Shown one piece after another: positions 51,325 through 59,298 of a stretch of DNA of 64,000 nt. Within the stretch, counting starts at the first letter, position 1. Every line of letters starts with the position of its first letter. The position numbers were made by a program, and so were the translations under genes. This DNA is from Rathayibacter sp. SW19 (GTDB lineage Bacteria; Actinomycetota; Actinomycetes; Actinomycetales; Microbacteriaceae): assembly GCF_030866825.1 (NCBI RefSeq), contig NZ_CP133020.1, positions 4,650,001-4,714,000 on the forward strand. Direction: 5' to 3'. The notes beneath the pieces were generated by a model. The model was not told the DNA's origin and made no database searches. It saw only the letters and a list, made by a program, of their open reading frames with translations.

Positions 51325-51456
51325 ATCACTTTAATGCGCTCAAGACCATTTCCCGACCAAAGAGGGTGCCCGACAGCGGAACGAGGACCGGACGCAGATT
51401 TCGCGCTGAAACGCTCGTGGCCCGAATACAGCCGGTTTGTGTCGTAAGCCGAACGA

Positions 51457-52029
51457 TCAGCGGGTCTTGTCGGCTCTGCGCACGAGTATCAATCCAGGTT
51501 TCCCGTTCGGCGCGTCCGGTCCGTGACCGAGGCCGTGATATCCCAAACGTCGGTAGAGCCGCAGCGTCGGCGTGTCCTTGTCCGTCGTCTGAAGCCAATA
51601 CGTTTGGGCATTGGACAGACCCATCAGCAGTTCGAGGAGTTTGGTCCCAAGACCGCGACGCGCTGCTGCCGGATGGATGGCAAGGAGCAATACAGCGAAC
51701 GACTCGTCAATAAGAGCGGCAGAATCCGGGCCGAGACGAACGCGAAGTTGTTTCGACCATTCGTCGGTCTCCGATGCCCACAACCATCGATAACCGTATG
51801 CAAAACCGATGAGTTCGCCTCCTGCGACAGCGCCAACTCCGACCATGTCGTTGCGTTGCTTCGCGTCTCCATACAGCCGGGCATATGAGGCTGCAACTTT
51901 CGGGGGCTCGCTCAGTGGTGGTACCTGCGAAGCTGCCGCGTACAACCGCTCAATCGTGCTGACGGACGGCAACTCCGCCCTGCTTTCATACGTTCTGATC
52001 GACAGGTCTGAAAGCGCGGCGGAATCCAT
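51457..52029 (-). CDS. GNAT-family acetyltransferase
   Basis: A 190-residue GCN5-related acetyltransferase. Acetyl-CoA motif A is visible as A-R-R-G-L-G-T-K-L-L (about 122-131), preceded by L-L-A-I-H-P-A-A and followed by the C-terminal Y-R-R-L-G-Y strand. Substrate unknown; members modify antibiotics, peptides or metabolites. Confidence 0.82.
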   Translation of the reverse strand: MDSAALSDLSIRTYESRAELPSVSTIERLYAAASQVPPLSEPPKVAASYARLYGDAKQRNDMVGVGAVAGGELIGFAYGYRWLWASETDEWSKQLRVRLGPDSAALIDESFAVLLLAIHPAAARRGLGTKLLELLMGLSNAQTYWLQTTDKDTPTLRLYRRLGYHGLGHGPDAPNGKPGLILVRRADKTR

Positions 52030-52057
52030 TCCTCTATCTCACCACGGCCAGCGAAAC

Positions 52058-52090
52058 CGCCCGCAAGTGGGACCTTGAACGGGCACTCCA
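52058..52090 (+). repeat. dispersed repeat, copy J (rightmost)
   Basis: CGCCCGCAAGTGGGACCTTG then AACGGGCACTCC. Both inverted ends are intact (CCCGC...GCGGG-type, here ACGGG). It precedes the eroded hsdR tail. Confidence 0.5.
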
Positions 52091-52329
52091 GGGCGATCAC
52101 TGGGATCCGCGACACGCTTGCACGCGGGATGCCCGTATAGCCCGCCCGTAAAAGAATCTCACTCAGGTACGGTAAACGCGACGGCCAATCGGACCCCAGC
52201 GGGAAGGGCGCATCGTCCGCTCCGGTTTCAGAATCCAGCGCCAACGCGAACTACGAGCTCGAATCTGCGCGGTCCGCCGCCACGTCATGCGCGGACGGCC
52301 ACCGCGTCCTCAGTCCTCGCGGGGAAAAG

Positions 52330-52573
52330 GGCACGGCTGCGCTTACGGAGCTGTTCGAAGGTCTCACGGGCGACGAGACGCCGATCATCGTCTCCAACGT
52401 CGTGGACCGCATCGACGAAGCCGTCCGCGCCGGTTCGCTTCGACGGGTGGCAGCCCACGATAGCCGAAGACCAAGCAGGCAAGGCACTGCGCCAGACGCC
52501 GTGCGCGCAGTACAAGATCCGTGACAACGACGTTTATGAAAGAGCGCTGGGGTACGCGCGGGAGCACTACTGA
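52330..52573 (+). pseudogene. hsdR: type I restriction endonuclease HsdR C-terminal remnant
   Basis: Two frames of the HsdR C-terminus. The first reads D-E-T-P-I-I-V-S-N-V-V-D-R-I-D-E-A-V-R, and after a one-base frameshift near 52430 the second reads V-R-F-D-G-W-Q-P-T-I-A-E-D, A-L-R-Q-T-P and Y-E-R-A-L-G-Y-A-R-E-H-Y then stop. This is the family's R-F-x-G-W-Q-x-T...K-A-L-R...A-Y-G-Y-I-R-E-Y-Y ending. No hsdM/hsdS or upstream hsdR is present, so only a relic of a lost defence system remains. Confidence 0.7.
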
Positions 52574-52881
52574 GACCCGACGGTCAGGTGCGAGAGCCAC
52601 TCGCGCATTCCCTTGATGTGGCCGGGCGTGATACCGCGGTAGCGGTTCGGGGCGATGAACAGGCTGGGTGTGTTGCGGGTGAGGCGTTTCGCCTGCGCGA
52701 ACATGCCGCCGTGCACGGTTCCGTCATCGGAGAAGTCGAGTCGGCCGTCATCGTCGAGCCAGATGAACGGCATGCCTCCGATGGCTTCCTGGTCGGTGAG
52801 AATGCGGATGCCGCCCAGGGGAAAATCCAAGCCAAATGGCGAATTCGCCATGTGCTCGCCATTTACGCAAGAATTCGCCAT
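52567..52881 (-). CDS. small hypothetical protein
   Basis: A 104-residue protein with P-L-G-G-I-R-I-L-T-D-Q-E-A-I-G-G and L-D-F-S-D-D-G-T-V-H-G-G-M. I do not recognise it. ATG 52881 or ATG 52851 (M-A-N-S-P-F-G) could be the start. ATGGCGAATTCGCCAT (52838-52853) is a perfect palindrome over the second start, with another GAATTCGCCAT at 52871-52881. It overlaps the end of the hsdR relic by 7 bases and may be a fragment. Confidence 0.4.
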   Translation of the reverse strand: MANSCVNGEHMANSPFGLDFPLGGIRILTDQEAIGGMPFIWLDDDGRLDFSDDGTVHGGMFAQAKRLTRNTPSLFIAPNRYRGITPGHIKGMREWLSHLTVGSQ

Positions 52882-52908
52882 CTCAATGCGGAACCTACAA
52901 AAGGCACA

Positions 52909-54282
52909 CTACGACGCCGCCATGTCGGTGAACCGCGAAAAGTGCCCCTGGAACGCGACGGTCACGGTGCGAGTCGGGCCGTTGCGATGCTTGGCGACGA
53001 TCAGGTCGGCTTCGCCTGCACGCGGGTTGTCTTTCTCATAAGCGCTCTCGCGATGCAACAGGATGACCATGTCGGCGTCCTGCTCGATCGAGCCGGATTC
53101 TCGCAGGTCGCTCAGCGCGGGCAGTTTGTCCTGCCGCTGCTCCGGGCCGCGGTTCAACTGGGAGAGCGCGATCACAGGTACCTGCAGCTCCTTCGCGAGC
53201 AACTTCAGCGCCCGCGAGAACTCAGACACTTCCTGCTGACGAGATTCGACCCGTTTGCCGCTGGTCATCAACTGCAAGTAGTCGATGACGACCATCTTCA
53301 GCCCGACCCTCTGCTTGAGCCGACGGCATTTGGCGCGGATCTCCACGAGCGTCATGTTCGGGCTGTCATCGATGTATAGAGGCGCGTCGTTGATGCGTCC
53401 ACGCGTCGACGCGATCGTGGCCCAGTTCTGCTTGTCGAGTGTGCCCTTGCGCATGCTCTGCAACGGAATGGATGCCTCCGCCGAGAGCAAGCGCATCGCG
53501 ATTTCACTGCGCCCCATCTCGAGCGAGAAGAAGATGGTGGGCAGAGCGTGCTTGATCGCCGCGGACCGCGCGAAGTCGAGCGCGAGTGTCGACTTTCCGA
53601 GTGCGGGCCGCGCAGCCACGATGATCATCTGCCCGGGGTGCAAGCCGTTCGTCAGGTCGTCGAGGTCGGCGAACCCGGTGGGTACGCCGGTCATCGATCC
53701 GTCCGTGTGCGTTGCCGCCTCGATCTCGTCAATGGCGACGGTCACGGCCTCGGTCAGCGGAATATAGTCCTCTGTGTCGCTCGAGCCCGTCACCGCATAG
53801 ATCTCGGCTTGCGCGTTGTTGACGAGATCCAGCACCTCGCCCTCCGCGGCATACCCCATTTGGGTGATCCGCGTTCCTGCCTCGACCAGCCGACGCAGCA
53901 GCGCGCGCTCCGCGACGATGGATGCGTAATAGCCCGCGTTCGCCGCGGTCGGCACCAGGCTGGTCAATGTGTGCAGGTATTCGGCACCGCCGGCACGCGA
54001 CAGCTCGCCCTGTTTGGTCAGCTCATCCGTCACCGTGATGACATCCGTCGGTTCACCCTGTGCGTACAGTGACAGGATCGCGTCGAAGATCAGCTCATGC
54101 TTGGGAACATAGAAGTCGAGTGCCCTGACTACCTCGACGACGTCGGCGACGGCATCCTTGCTGAGCATCATTCCGCCCAGCGCACTCTGCTCGGCCAAGA
54201 GGTCGTGCGGAGGCGTACGCTCGGTCGAACGCGATTCGCCAATGGGCCGCGAGTCCGCCAAACCAAGATGAGCGATAGACAC
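52909..54282 (-). CDS. dnaB: replicative DNA helicase
   Basis: A 457-residue hexameric helicase. The N-terminal domain (about 20-125) with P-H-D-L-L-A-E-Q-S-A-L-G-G-M is followed by a RecA-like motor: G-F-A-D-L-D, Walker A A-R-P-A-L-G-K-S-T, F-S-L-E-M and V-I-D-Y-L-Q-L-M with DLRESGSIEQDAD near the end. No intein interrupts it. GTG 54282 is chosen because AAGGGGGA lies 5 bases before it. It unwinds DNA at the fork and is separated from rplI by a non-coding region with a long hairpin and DnaA boxes. Confidence 0.95.
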   Translation of the reverse strand: MSIAHLGLADSRPIGESRSTERTPPHDLLAEQSALGGMMLSKDAVADVVEVVRALDFYVPKHELIFDAILSLYAQGEPTDVITVTDELTKQGELSRAGGAEYLHTLTSLVPTAANAGYYASIVAERALLRRLVEAGTRITQMGYAAEGEVLDLVNNAQAEIYAVTGSSDTEDYIPLTEAVTVAIDEIEAATHTDGSMTGVPTGFADLDDLTNGLHPGQMIIVAARPALGKSTLALDFARSAAIKHALPTIFFSLEMGRSEIAMRLLSAEASIPLQSMRKGTLDKQNWATIASTRGRINDAPLYIDDSPNMTLVEIRAKCRRLKQRVGLKMVVIDYLQLMTSGKRVESRQQEVSEFSRALKLLAKELQVPVIALSQLNRGPEQRQDKLPALSDLRESGSIEQDADMVILLHRESAYEKDNPRAGEADLIVAKHRNGPTRTVTVAFQGHFSRFTDMAAS

Positions 54283-54364
54283 CCGTTCCCCCTTCATCGG
54301 CGTATTGAATAAGCATCGGCCGCAGCCTGTTCACCGAAGCCTGCAATCGTTGTCCCCACACTCG

Positions 54365-54411
54365 CAGAGACCACCGACAGTCTCGGTTTCCGAGATTGCC
54401 GGTGGTCTCTG
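54365..54411. other. long imperfect hairpin upstream of dnaB
   Basis: Two 22-base arms beginning CAGAGACCACCG and closing CGGTGGTCTCTG pair with two mismatches around a TTT loop. It lies 83 bases upstream of the dnaB start on the minus strand. Without a U-tract it is not a classic terminator; a leader or attenuator role is possible. Confidence 0.5.
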
Positions 54412-54464
54412 TAAGTCGATGCGGCTCCACCCTAGGCAGTCGGCGGCGCGCACACAACTGTGCC

Positions 54465-54540
54465 TGTGGACAACGCTGTGGAGAATCTGCGCGAAACGCC
54501 GCATGTCGTGTGCAATCCGGGTGGAACAACTTGTGGACAA
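54465..54540 (-). promoter_or_regulatory. two DnaA-box-like sites upstream of dnaB
   Basis: TGTGGACAA occurs at 54465-54473 and 54532-54540, which read TTGTCCACA on the minus strand, the high-GC form of the DnaA box. They lie 183-258 bases upstream of dnaB. DnaA control of dnaB or a local DnaA-binding cluster is possible; an origin is not claimed, because dnaA, dnaN and AT-rich DNA are absent. Confidence 0.45.
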
Positions 54541-54701
54541 CGAAATAATCTAGTCGAGTTTACGCAAGCTGATCTGGTCTTTCTCTATCCCCAGCATGTG
54601 GGATTTAAGGAGTTTAGACGCACACTTGAACCTTGGGCGAATTGGGGGCACACCTGTGCACAAACATGTCAATTGGGGGTTGCGCTGGTCGTTAACTGGG
54701 T

Positions 54702-54728
54702 GTAGCGGCGGGCATTGCCCGCCGCTAC
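54702..54728 (-). terminator. hairpin after rplI
   Basis: GTAGCGGCGGGC-att-GCCCGCCGCTAC is a perfect 12-bp stem with a 3-base loop, 31-57 bases after the rplI stop on the minus strand. It is well placed to end the rpsF-ssb-rpsR-rplI transcript. No strong U-tract follows. Confidence 0.65.
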
Positions 54729-54758
54729 CTTCCTGTGTCTACACAGCCGTGCTGCGAA

Positions 54759-55211
54759 CTACTTCGCGGCGACCACCTGGAGGGTGATCGTAGCGAAAAG
54801 GTCCTCACGCAGCCGAACCGTCGCCTCGTGCACACCGACGACCTTGATCGCGTTTGGCAGTTCGATCTTCTTCTTGTCAAGCGCGCCGATACCGGCCGCG
54901 GCAACCGCGTCCGCGATGTCGGCGGTCTTCACAGAACCGAACAGGCGACCCTCCTTGCCTGCCTTCACGGTGAGCTTGACCTTCGTCGCTTCGAGCTTGG
55001 CTTTGAGGTCCTGAGCTTCCTCGACGGTGGCAAGCTCGCGGGCGGCACGAGCAGCCTTGATCTGATCGATCTGCTTCTCGCCACCGCGGCTCCACGCGAC
55101 GGCGAAGCCCTGCGGGATGAGGTAGTTGCGCCCGTAGCCGTTCTTCACCTCGACGACGTCGCCAGCGGAACCGAGACCGGTGACCTCATGGGTCAGAATG
55201 AGTTTCGACAT
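54759..55211 (-). CDS. rplI: 50S ribosomal protein L9
   Basis: A 150-residue L9 with the diagnostic N-terminus (L-I-L-T-H-E-V-T-G-L-G, V-V-E-V-K-N-G-Y-G-R-N-Y-L-I-P) and a Lys/Ala-rich linking helix before the C-terminal domain. L9 binds 23S rRNA near the L1 stalk and limits frameshifting. Last gene of the rpsF operon, directly after rpsR by 12 bases. Confidence 0.97.
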   Translation of the reverse strand: MSKLILTHEVTGLGSAGDVVEVKNGYGRNYLIPQGFAVAWSRGGEKQIDQIKAARAARELATVEEAQDLKAKLEATKVKLTVKAGKEGRLFGSVKTADIADAVAAAGIGALDKKKIELPNAIKVVGVHEATVRLREDLFATITLQVVAAK

Positions 55212-55223
55212 TCTTCTTTACTC

Positions 55224-55487
55224 CTAACGGCCTGAGCCGGCGTAGGGGAGAAGTGCCATTTCGCGGGCGTTCTTTACTGCCTTGGCGATGAGGCGCTGCT
55301 CCTGCACGGAGACACCGGTGATGCGACGAGCGCGAATCTTTCCGCGCTCGGAAATGAACTTGCGCAGAGTTGCGACGTCCTTGTAATCGATCACGCCGAC
55401 ACGGATGGACTTCGCCGGAGCGGCGTTCTTTCCATCCTTGCCTTTGCGGATCGGCTTGCGGCGATCGCCGCTCGACTTTCCAGCCAT
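55224..55487 (-). CDS. rpsR: 30S ribosomal protein S18
   Basis: An 87-residue S18 with a basic N-terminal extension and the family core I-D-Y-K-D-V-A-T-L-R-K-F-I-S-E-R-G-K-I and Q-E-Q-R-L-I-A-K-A-V-K-N-A-R. It pairs with S6 in the central domain of the 30S subunit. No zinc-binding Cys are present, so this is the Cys-minus form; some actinobacteria keep a second zinc-free S18 under Zur control. Confidence 0.96.
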   Translation of the reverse strand: MAGKSSGDRRKPIRKGKDGKNAAPAKSIRVGVIDYKDVATLRKFISERGKIRARRITGVSVQEQRLIAKAVKNAREMALLPYAGSGR

Positions 55488-55518
55488 AATTTGTCCTTTG
55501 CTTATGATGCGTTGATCC

Positions 55519-55574
55519 AGTAGCGAAGCGTATCGAGATCACGATGGTCTCGATACGGTCGCAAGCGACCTACT
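55519..55574. repeat. hairpin copy of the GGTCTCGATACG...CTACTCGACC repeat
   Basis: AGTAG...CTACT outer arms enclose CGTATCGAGA/TCTCGATACG (10-bp stem) and GTCG-caa-GCGAC. Here both halves of the repeat face each other to form a true hairpin. It lies inside the ribosomal operon between rpsR and ssb. Confidence 0.6.
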
Positions 55575-55588
55575 CGACCGCAGGGGTT

Positions 55589-56083
55589 TTAGAAGGGTGT
55601 CTCGTCGCTGAAGCTGCCAGGGGTGTTCCAGACGTCGCCCGCGGGCGCATTACCCTGGGCGGGGCTGGCAGCCCACGGCTCTTCAGCGCCGCCGACGGCG
55701 CCACGGCCGCCCCCGGATGACTGTGCGCGCGTGACTGCGGCGGTGGCGTAACGCAGCGAAGGCCCGATCTCATCGATCTCGAGCTCGGTACTCGTGCGTT
55801 TCTCCCCCTCCTTCGTCTCGTAGGAGCGCATCTTGAGGCGCCCGGTTGCGATGACTCTGGACCCCTTGGTCAGCGAACTCGCGACATGTTCGGCGAAGTC
55901 ACGCCAGACACTTGCGCGCAGGAACAGCGCCTCGCCGTCTTTCCAGTCGTTCGCAGCGCGGTCGAAGGTGCGCGGAGTGGATGCGATGGTGAAGTTGGCG
56001 ACCGCCAGCCCGTTCTGCGTGTAGCGCAGCTCCGGGTCGCTGGTGAGGTTGCCCACCACAGTGATTATAGTCTCGCCGGCCAT
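55589..56083 (-). CDS. ssb: single-stranded DNA-binding protein
   Basis: A 164-residue SSB. The OB fold (1-110) has G-N-L-T-S-D-P-E-L-R-Y-T near residue 12 and W-R-D-F-A-E-H-V at about 55, followed by a Gly/Ala linker and the acidic tip ending in D-E-T-P-F, which recruits replication proteins. Its place between rpsF and rpsR is the conserved bacterial arrangement. Confidence 0.96.
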   Translation of the reverse strand: MAGETIITVVGNLTSDPELRYTQNGLAVANFTIASTPRTFDRAANDWKDGEALFLRASVWRDFAEHVASSLTKGSRVIATGRLKMRSYETKEGEKRTSTELEIDEIGPSLRYATAAVTRAQSSGGGRGAVGGAEEPWAASPAQGNAPAGDVWNTPGSFSDETPF

Positions 56084-56087
56084 CGGA

Positions 56088-56525
56088 CTACGCGCTTGCC
56101 TTCTCGGCGGCCTTGGCCACGGCAGCGGTCGGCGACGCGGCAGGAGCCTTCACCGTGGCAGGAGCCTTGGCGGGGGCAGCAGCCTTACGGGCTGCCTTCT
56201 CCTCTGCCAGCTTCGCCGCAGTGGCAACCTGGGCGATTGCATCTTCGGCGCGCAGCACCTTGGTGCGCATGACGGCCTCTGAAAGCTTCAGCTGGCGGTC
56301 GAGCTCGGCGGTCGCATCTGCGTTCGCGGTGAAGTCGACGACGGCATAGATGCCCTCTGTCTTTTTGTTGATCTCGTACGCCAGGCGGCGACGACCCCAG
56401 ATGTCGATCTTGTCAATGTTTCCACCGTCGTTACGAATAACATTGAGGAACTTGTCAAGGCTGGGAGCTACGGTGCGCTCATCGATCTCCGGATCGAGGA
56501 TGACCATCAACTCGTACTGATGCAT
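56088..56525 (-). CDS. rpsF: 30S ribosomal protein S6
   Basis: A 145-residue S6. The first 95 residues are the canonical fold (Y-E-L-M-V-I-L-D-P, W-G-R-R-R-L-A-Y-E-I-N-K-K, M-R-T-K-V-L). The last 45 residues are an Ala/Pro/Lys extension not found in short S6 proteins. It starts the rpsF-ssb-rpsR-rplI operon. Confidence 0.96.
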   Translation of the reverse strand: MHQYELMVILDPEIDERTVAPSLDKFLNVIRNDGGNIDKIDIWGRRRLAYEINKKTEGIYAVVDFTANADATAELDRQLKLSEAVMRTKVLRAEDAIAQVATAAKLAEEKAARKAAAPAKAPATVKAPAASPTAAVAKAAEKASA

Positions 56526-56703
56526 GACTAACCCACCTCCTTTGGACTAACACGGCTACAGACGTTCTGCAGCAGGAGGGTATTGGCATCTGTCGCCTGC
56601 CCGCCGCTGATCGCGGCAGAACATGGACAACCTGTACAGCATACCGGATGCCGCACCCCAGCACCATTCGGCTGCGCTCGCCCTAACCCCATAAGCTGAG
56701 CAC

Positions 56704-57924
56704 ATGCCCCCAGCACGGCCCTTGCGGATCGCGGTCGTTGCGCTGCACACCTCTCCGACTGATGCGCCGGGGGCCGGTGACGTCGGCGGAATGAATGTCG
56801 CCGTTCGAGCGACAGTCGAACAGATGGCAGAACTCGGGCACCGCGTTGACGTGCTGACTCGCCGTTATTCACCCGAACTGCCGATCCGCTTCGAACTCTC
56901 GGAACGGATCACCCTGCACTTCGTTGACGCCGGGCCGCCCGAGCCGCGACCGAAGGGCGATCACGAGCTCTACATCGAGGAGTTCGCAGCCGGAATGGCT
57001 GTTCTGGGCGCCGTCGACATCGTGCACTCGCATCACTGGTTCTCGGGAATGGCCGCGCTACCGTTCGCGCGCACTCGCGGCGTCCCGCATGTGCAGAGTT
57101 ACCACAGCATTGCGGCACCCGTGACGAGCGCGCTCTCCGAGGGGGAGCGCCCTGAATCCCCGGGCCGCATCGCGGGTGAGCGTTGGCTCGCGCAGAATTC
57201 GGATGCGATCGTCGCCGTCAGCGAGGCCGAGGCCGCCACGATCACTGGCCGACTCGGTTCGCCGCCGGGGAACGTGACCGTTGTGCTGCCGGGCGTTGAC
57301 ACCGAACTGTTCCATCCGGGTGCCACGCAACGCCCCGACCGCTATGTGCTCACGGCTGCACGGATCGAGCCCCTGAAGGGACTCGACCTCGCCGTGCGCA
57401 CGATCGCAGCGCTGCCCGCAGCCCTCAGGCCCGACCTGGTCGTTGCCGGCGGTCCGACCGTCGGTTATGAGGGATACCTCGCCGAATTGCGCTCCCTGGC
57501 GTTCGAGCTCGGCATCCCCGACGGGGTACGGTTCGTCGGGCCGCTGTCGCGCGTCGAGCTGGCGGAACTGATGCGGCACGCCTCTGCGCTGCTGATCCCG
57601 TCGCACTCCGAGACGTTCGGTCTCGTCGCTCTTGAGGCCGCCGCAAGTGGCATCCCAGTGCTCGCGACTCCGGCCGGCGGCCTTAGAGAATCTGTCACAA
57701 ACCAGACCGGCATCCTGCTGAATTCGCGCGGCCCTGAAGTCTGGGCGAACGCGCTGGCCGCGCTGCTTACGGATGCCGATCGGGCCGCGCGTCTGTCGGC
57801 ATCCGCCCGCGCGTTCGCTCTCACGCGCACGTGGCGACGTGATGCGGAGCAAACGCTCGACGTGTATCGCGCCGCGATCGAACGCCTCGGCGGCCTCAGG
57901 GGCCGGCCGGAGCCGCGGCCGTGA
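56704..57924 (+). CDS. GT4 glycosyltransferase (MshA-like)
   Basis: A 406-residue GT-B glycosyltransferase. G-D-V-G-G-M-N-V (residues 24-31) is the MshA-type N-terminal loop. The donor-site motif E-x7-E is in S-E-T-F-G-L-V-A-L-E-A (about 306-314). MshA makes the first mycothiol precursor. TAAGCT lies 6 bases before ATG 56704. Coupling to a PIG-L deacetylase strengthens a mycothiol-type role, but the true substrate could differ. Confidence 0.82.
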   Translation: MPPARPLRIAVVALHTSPTDAPGAGDVGGMNVAVRATVEQMAELGHRVDVLTRRYSPELPIRFELSERITLHFVDAGPPEPRPKGDHELYIEEFAAGMAVLGAVDIVHSHHWFSGMAALPFARTRGVPHVQSYHSIAAPVTSALSEGERPESPGRIAGERWLAQNSDAIVAVSEAEAATITGRLGSPPGNVTVVLPGVDTELFHPGATQRPDRYVLTAARIEPLKGLDLAVRTIAALPAALRPDLVVAGGPTVGYEGYLAELRSLAFELGIPDGVRFVGPLSRVELAELMRHASALLIPSHSETFGLVALEAAASGIPVLATPAGGLRESVTNQTGILLNSRGPEVWANALAALLTDADRAARLSASARAFALTRTWRRDAEQTLDVYRAAIERLGGLRGRPEPRP

Positions 57925-58679
57925 GCATCCTCGACGGGGTCCGGACCGTGCTGCTGGCGCACGCCCACCCCGATGACGAGACGATCTCCTCCGGAGCGCT
58001 GGTTGCTGAATTGGCGGCTCGGGGCATCCGTGTGGTGCTCCTGACCGCGACGCTGGGCGAGCAGGGCGAAGTCGTGCTGGCCCGGCAGGTCGAGGTCCGC
58101 GCTGCGCTCGGAACCGATCCCGCGGATGATCCCGCCGGTTTCGCGCGTCTGCGCGAGCGTGAGTTGGGCGATGCAGCCGCGATCCTCGGTGTCGCCCAGC
58201 GGTATCTCCTCGGCACGGCGCCGGCACGCGCTCGGGGGCTACCCGACCGTCGTTATGCCGACTCCGGGATGCGCTGGATTCGCGAGGGGCTCGCCGGCCC
58301 CGCTGCGGACGTTTCCTCCGATGCGCTCACCGCGGCCCCGCTCGCAGAGGTCACGGATGATATCGGCGCCCTGATCGAGCTCGTGAGCCCACAGTTGGTG
58401 ATCAGCTACGACGACAATGGCGGTTACGGGCATCCGGACCACCGACGCATCCGTGAAGCCGCCCTGGCCGCTGCCACCGCGACGGGCATCCCGTTCGCGG
58501 AACTGCTCGCCGAGCCGGCACCGGATGCCGAGTGGCTCGCTCTCGATCAGCACCTCGCGACCGTGCAGAATGCGTTGCGCAGCCACGCCAGCCAGATTAC
58601 CGTCGATGGTGACCACCTAATCCACTCCGGTGGTCAGCGCGAGAAGATCGCCACCGCGGTCGGTCTGCGCGTGGTGTAG
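57921..58679 (+). CDS. PIG-L-family deacetylase (MshB-like)
   Basis: A 252-residue zinc deacetylase. A-H-P-D-D-E (17-22) holds the zinc ligands and catalytic Asp, and G-Y-G-H-P-D-H (about 169-175) supplies the third ligand. MshB and related enzymes remove an N-acetyl group from GlcNAc conjugates. Its GTG overlaps the glycosyltransferase stop as GTGA, so both are co-translated. Confidence 0.85.
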   Translation: MSILDGVRTVLLAHAHPDDETISSGALVAELAARGIRVVLLTATLGEQGEVVLARQVEVRAALGTDPADDPAGFARLRERELGDAAAILGVAQRYLLGTAPARARGLPDRRYADSGMRWIREGLAGPAADVSSDALTAAPLAEVTDDIGALIELVSPQLVISYDDNGGYGHPDHRRIREAALAAATATGIPFAELLAEPAPDAEWLALDQHLATVQNALRSHASQITVDGDHLIHSGGQREKIATAVGLRVV

Positions 58680-58738
58680 AGGTCGTGCATTCGAGCCCAG
58701 CCGCCTCAATGGCGGACCTGTTTCTGGTACCTCGGTCC

Positions 58739-59266
58739 GGTTCCCCGTTCCCGGATCCACCGTGAACGCTTCCCAATACGGGGCAGGACCCCCAAACCGG
58801 ACGCGGCCGGCGCGACCGTGCAATCCCCCACACCCGGCGTCCACGCCGCCGTCAAATCACGCATATCGTCATACCCGAAACACTGCGTATCCGAACCCGT
58901 AGCCCACCAGCACCAACCGTGCCCGTGGTGACGGCCTTCGTCACATCCCCTGCGTTATCCCTCGTGTACTGCCGGTCCGCCTGCACCGTGTACACGCCCG
59001 CAGTCAAAGTGCCGTCCTTGATCTCGGTGACAGCACCGGTCGCATTGTCATACCCATACGTCGAATACAACGCATTCGTCCCCGGACGAGACAACTGACC
59101 CACCTGACCAATCGCCGTATAAGTCGTCTGTCTCCGCAGCATCGACATGCTCGACTGGGCGCCCGCGCCGGTAGGTCACCACGGCCAGCTCCCCGCTCGG
59201 ACCACACACAGGCTCTGCGCCGGTCGGAAAATCATCGCTCCCAGCCTGGTCACACGTCGATTGCAA
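58739..59266 (-). pseudogene. RHS/YD-repeat fragment duplicated from the large RHS gene
   Basis: From 58739 to about 59128 the DNA closely matches 63536-63925 of the large RHS gene, with scattered substitutions and one-base indels that shift the frame. The encoded stretch contains T-Y-T-A-I-G-Q-V-G-Q-L and Y-G-Y-D-N-A-T-G-A-V. Beyond 59128 the match ends and a second, more diverged YD-type piece follows (C-D-Q-A-G, P-S-G-E-L-A-V-V-T). It is a relic, not a working protein. Confidence 0.8.
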
Positions 59267-59298
59267 ATCGGTCTGTGGGCAACTTAACTGCCCGCCTT

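Noticed and set aside
54283..54758. Replication origin near dnaB
   Set aside because: Only two DnaA-box-like sites are present and there is no dnaA/dnaN or AT-rich unwinding region.
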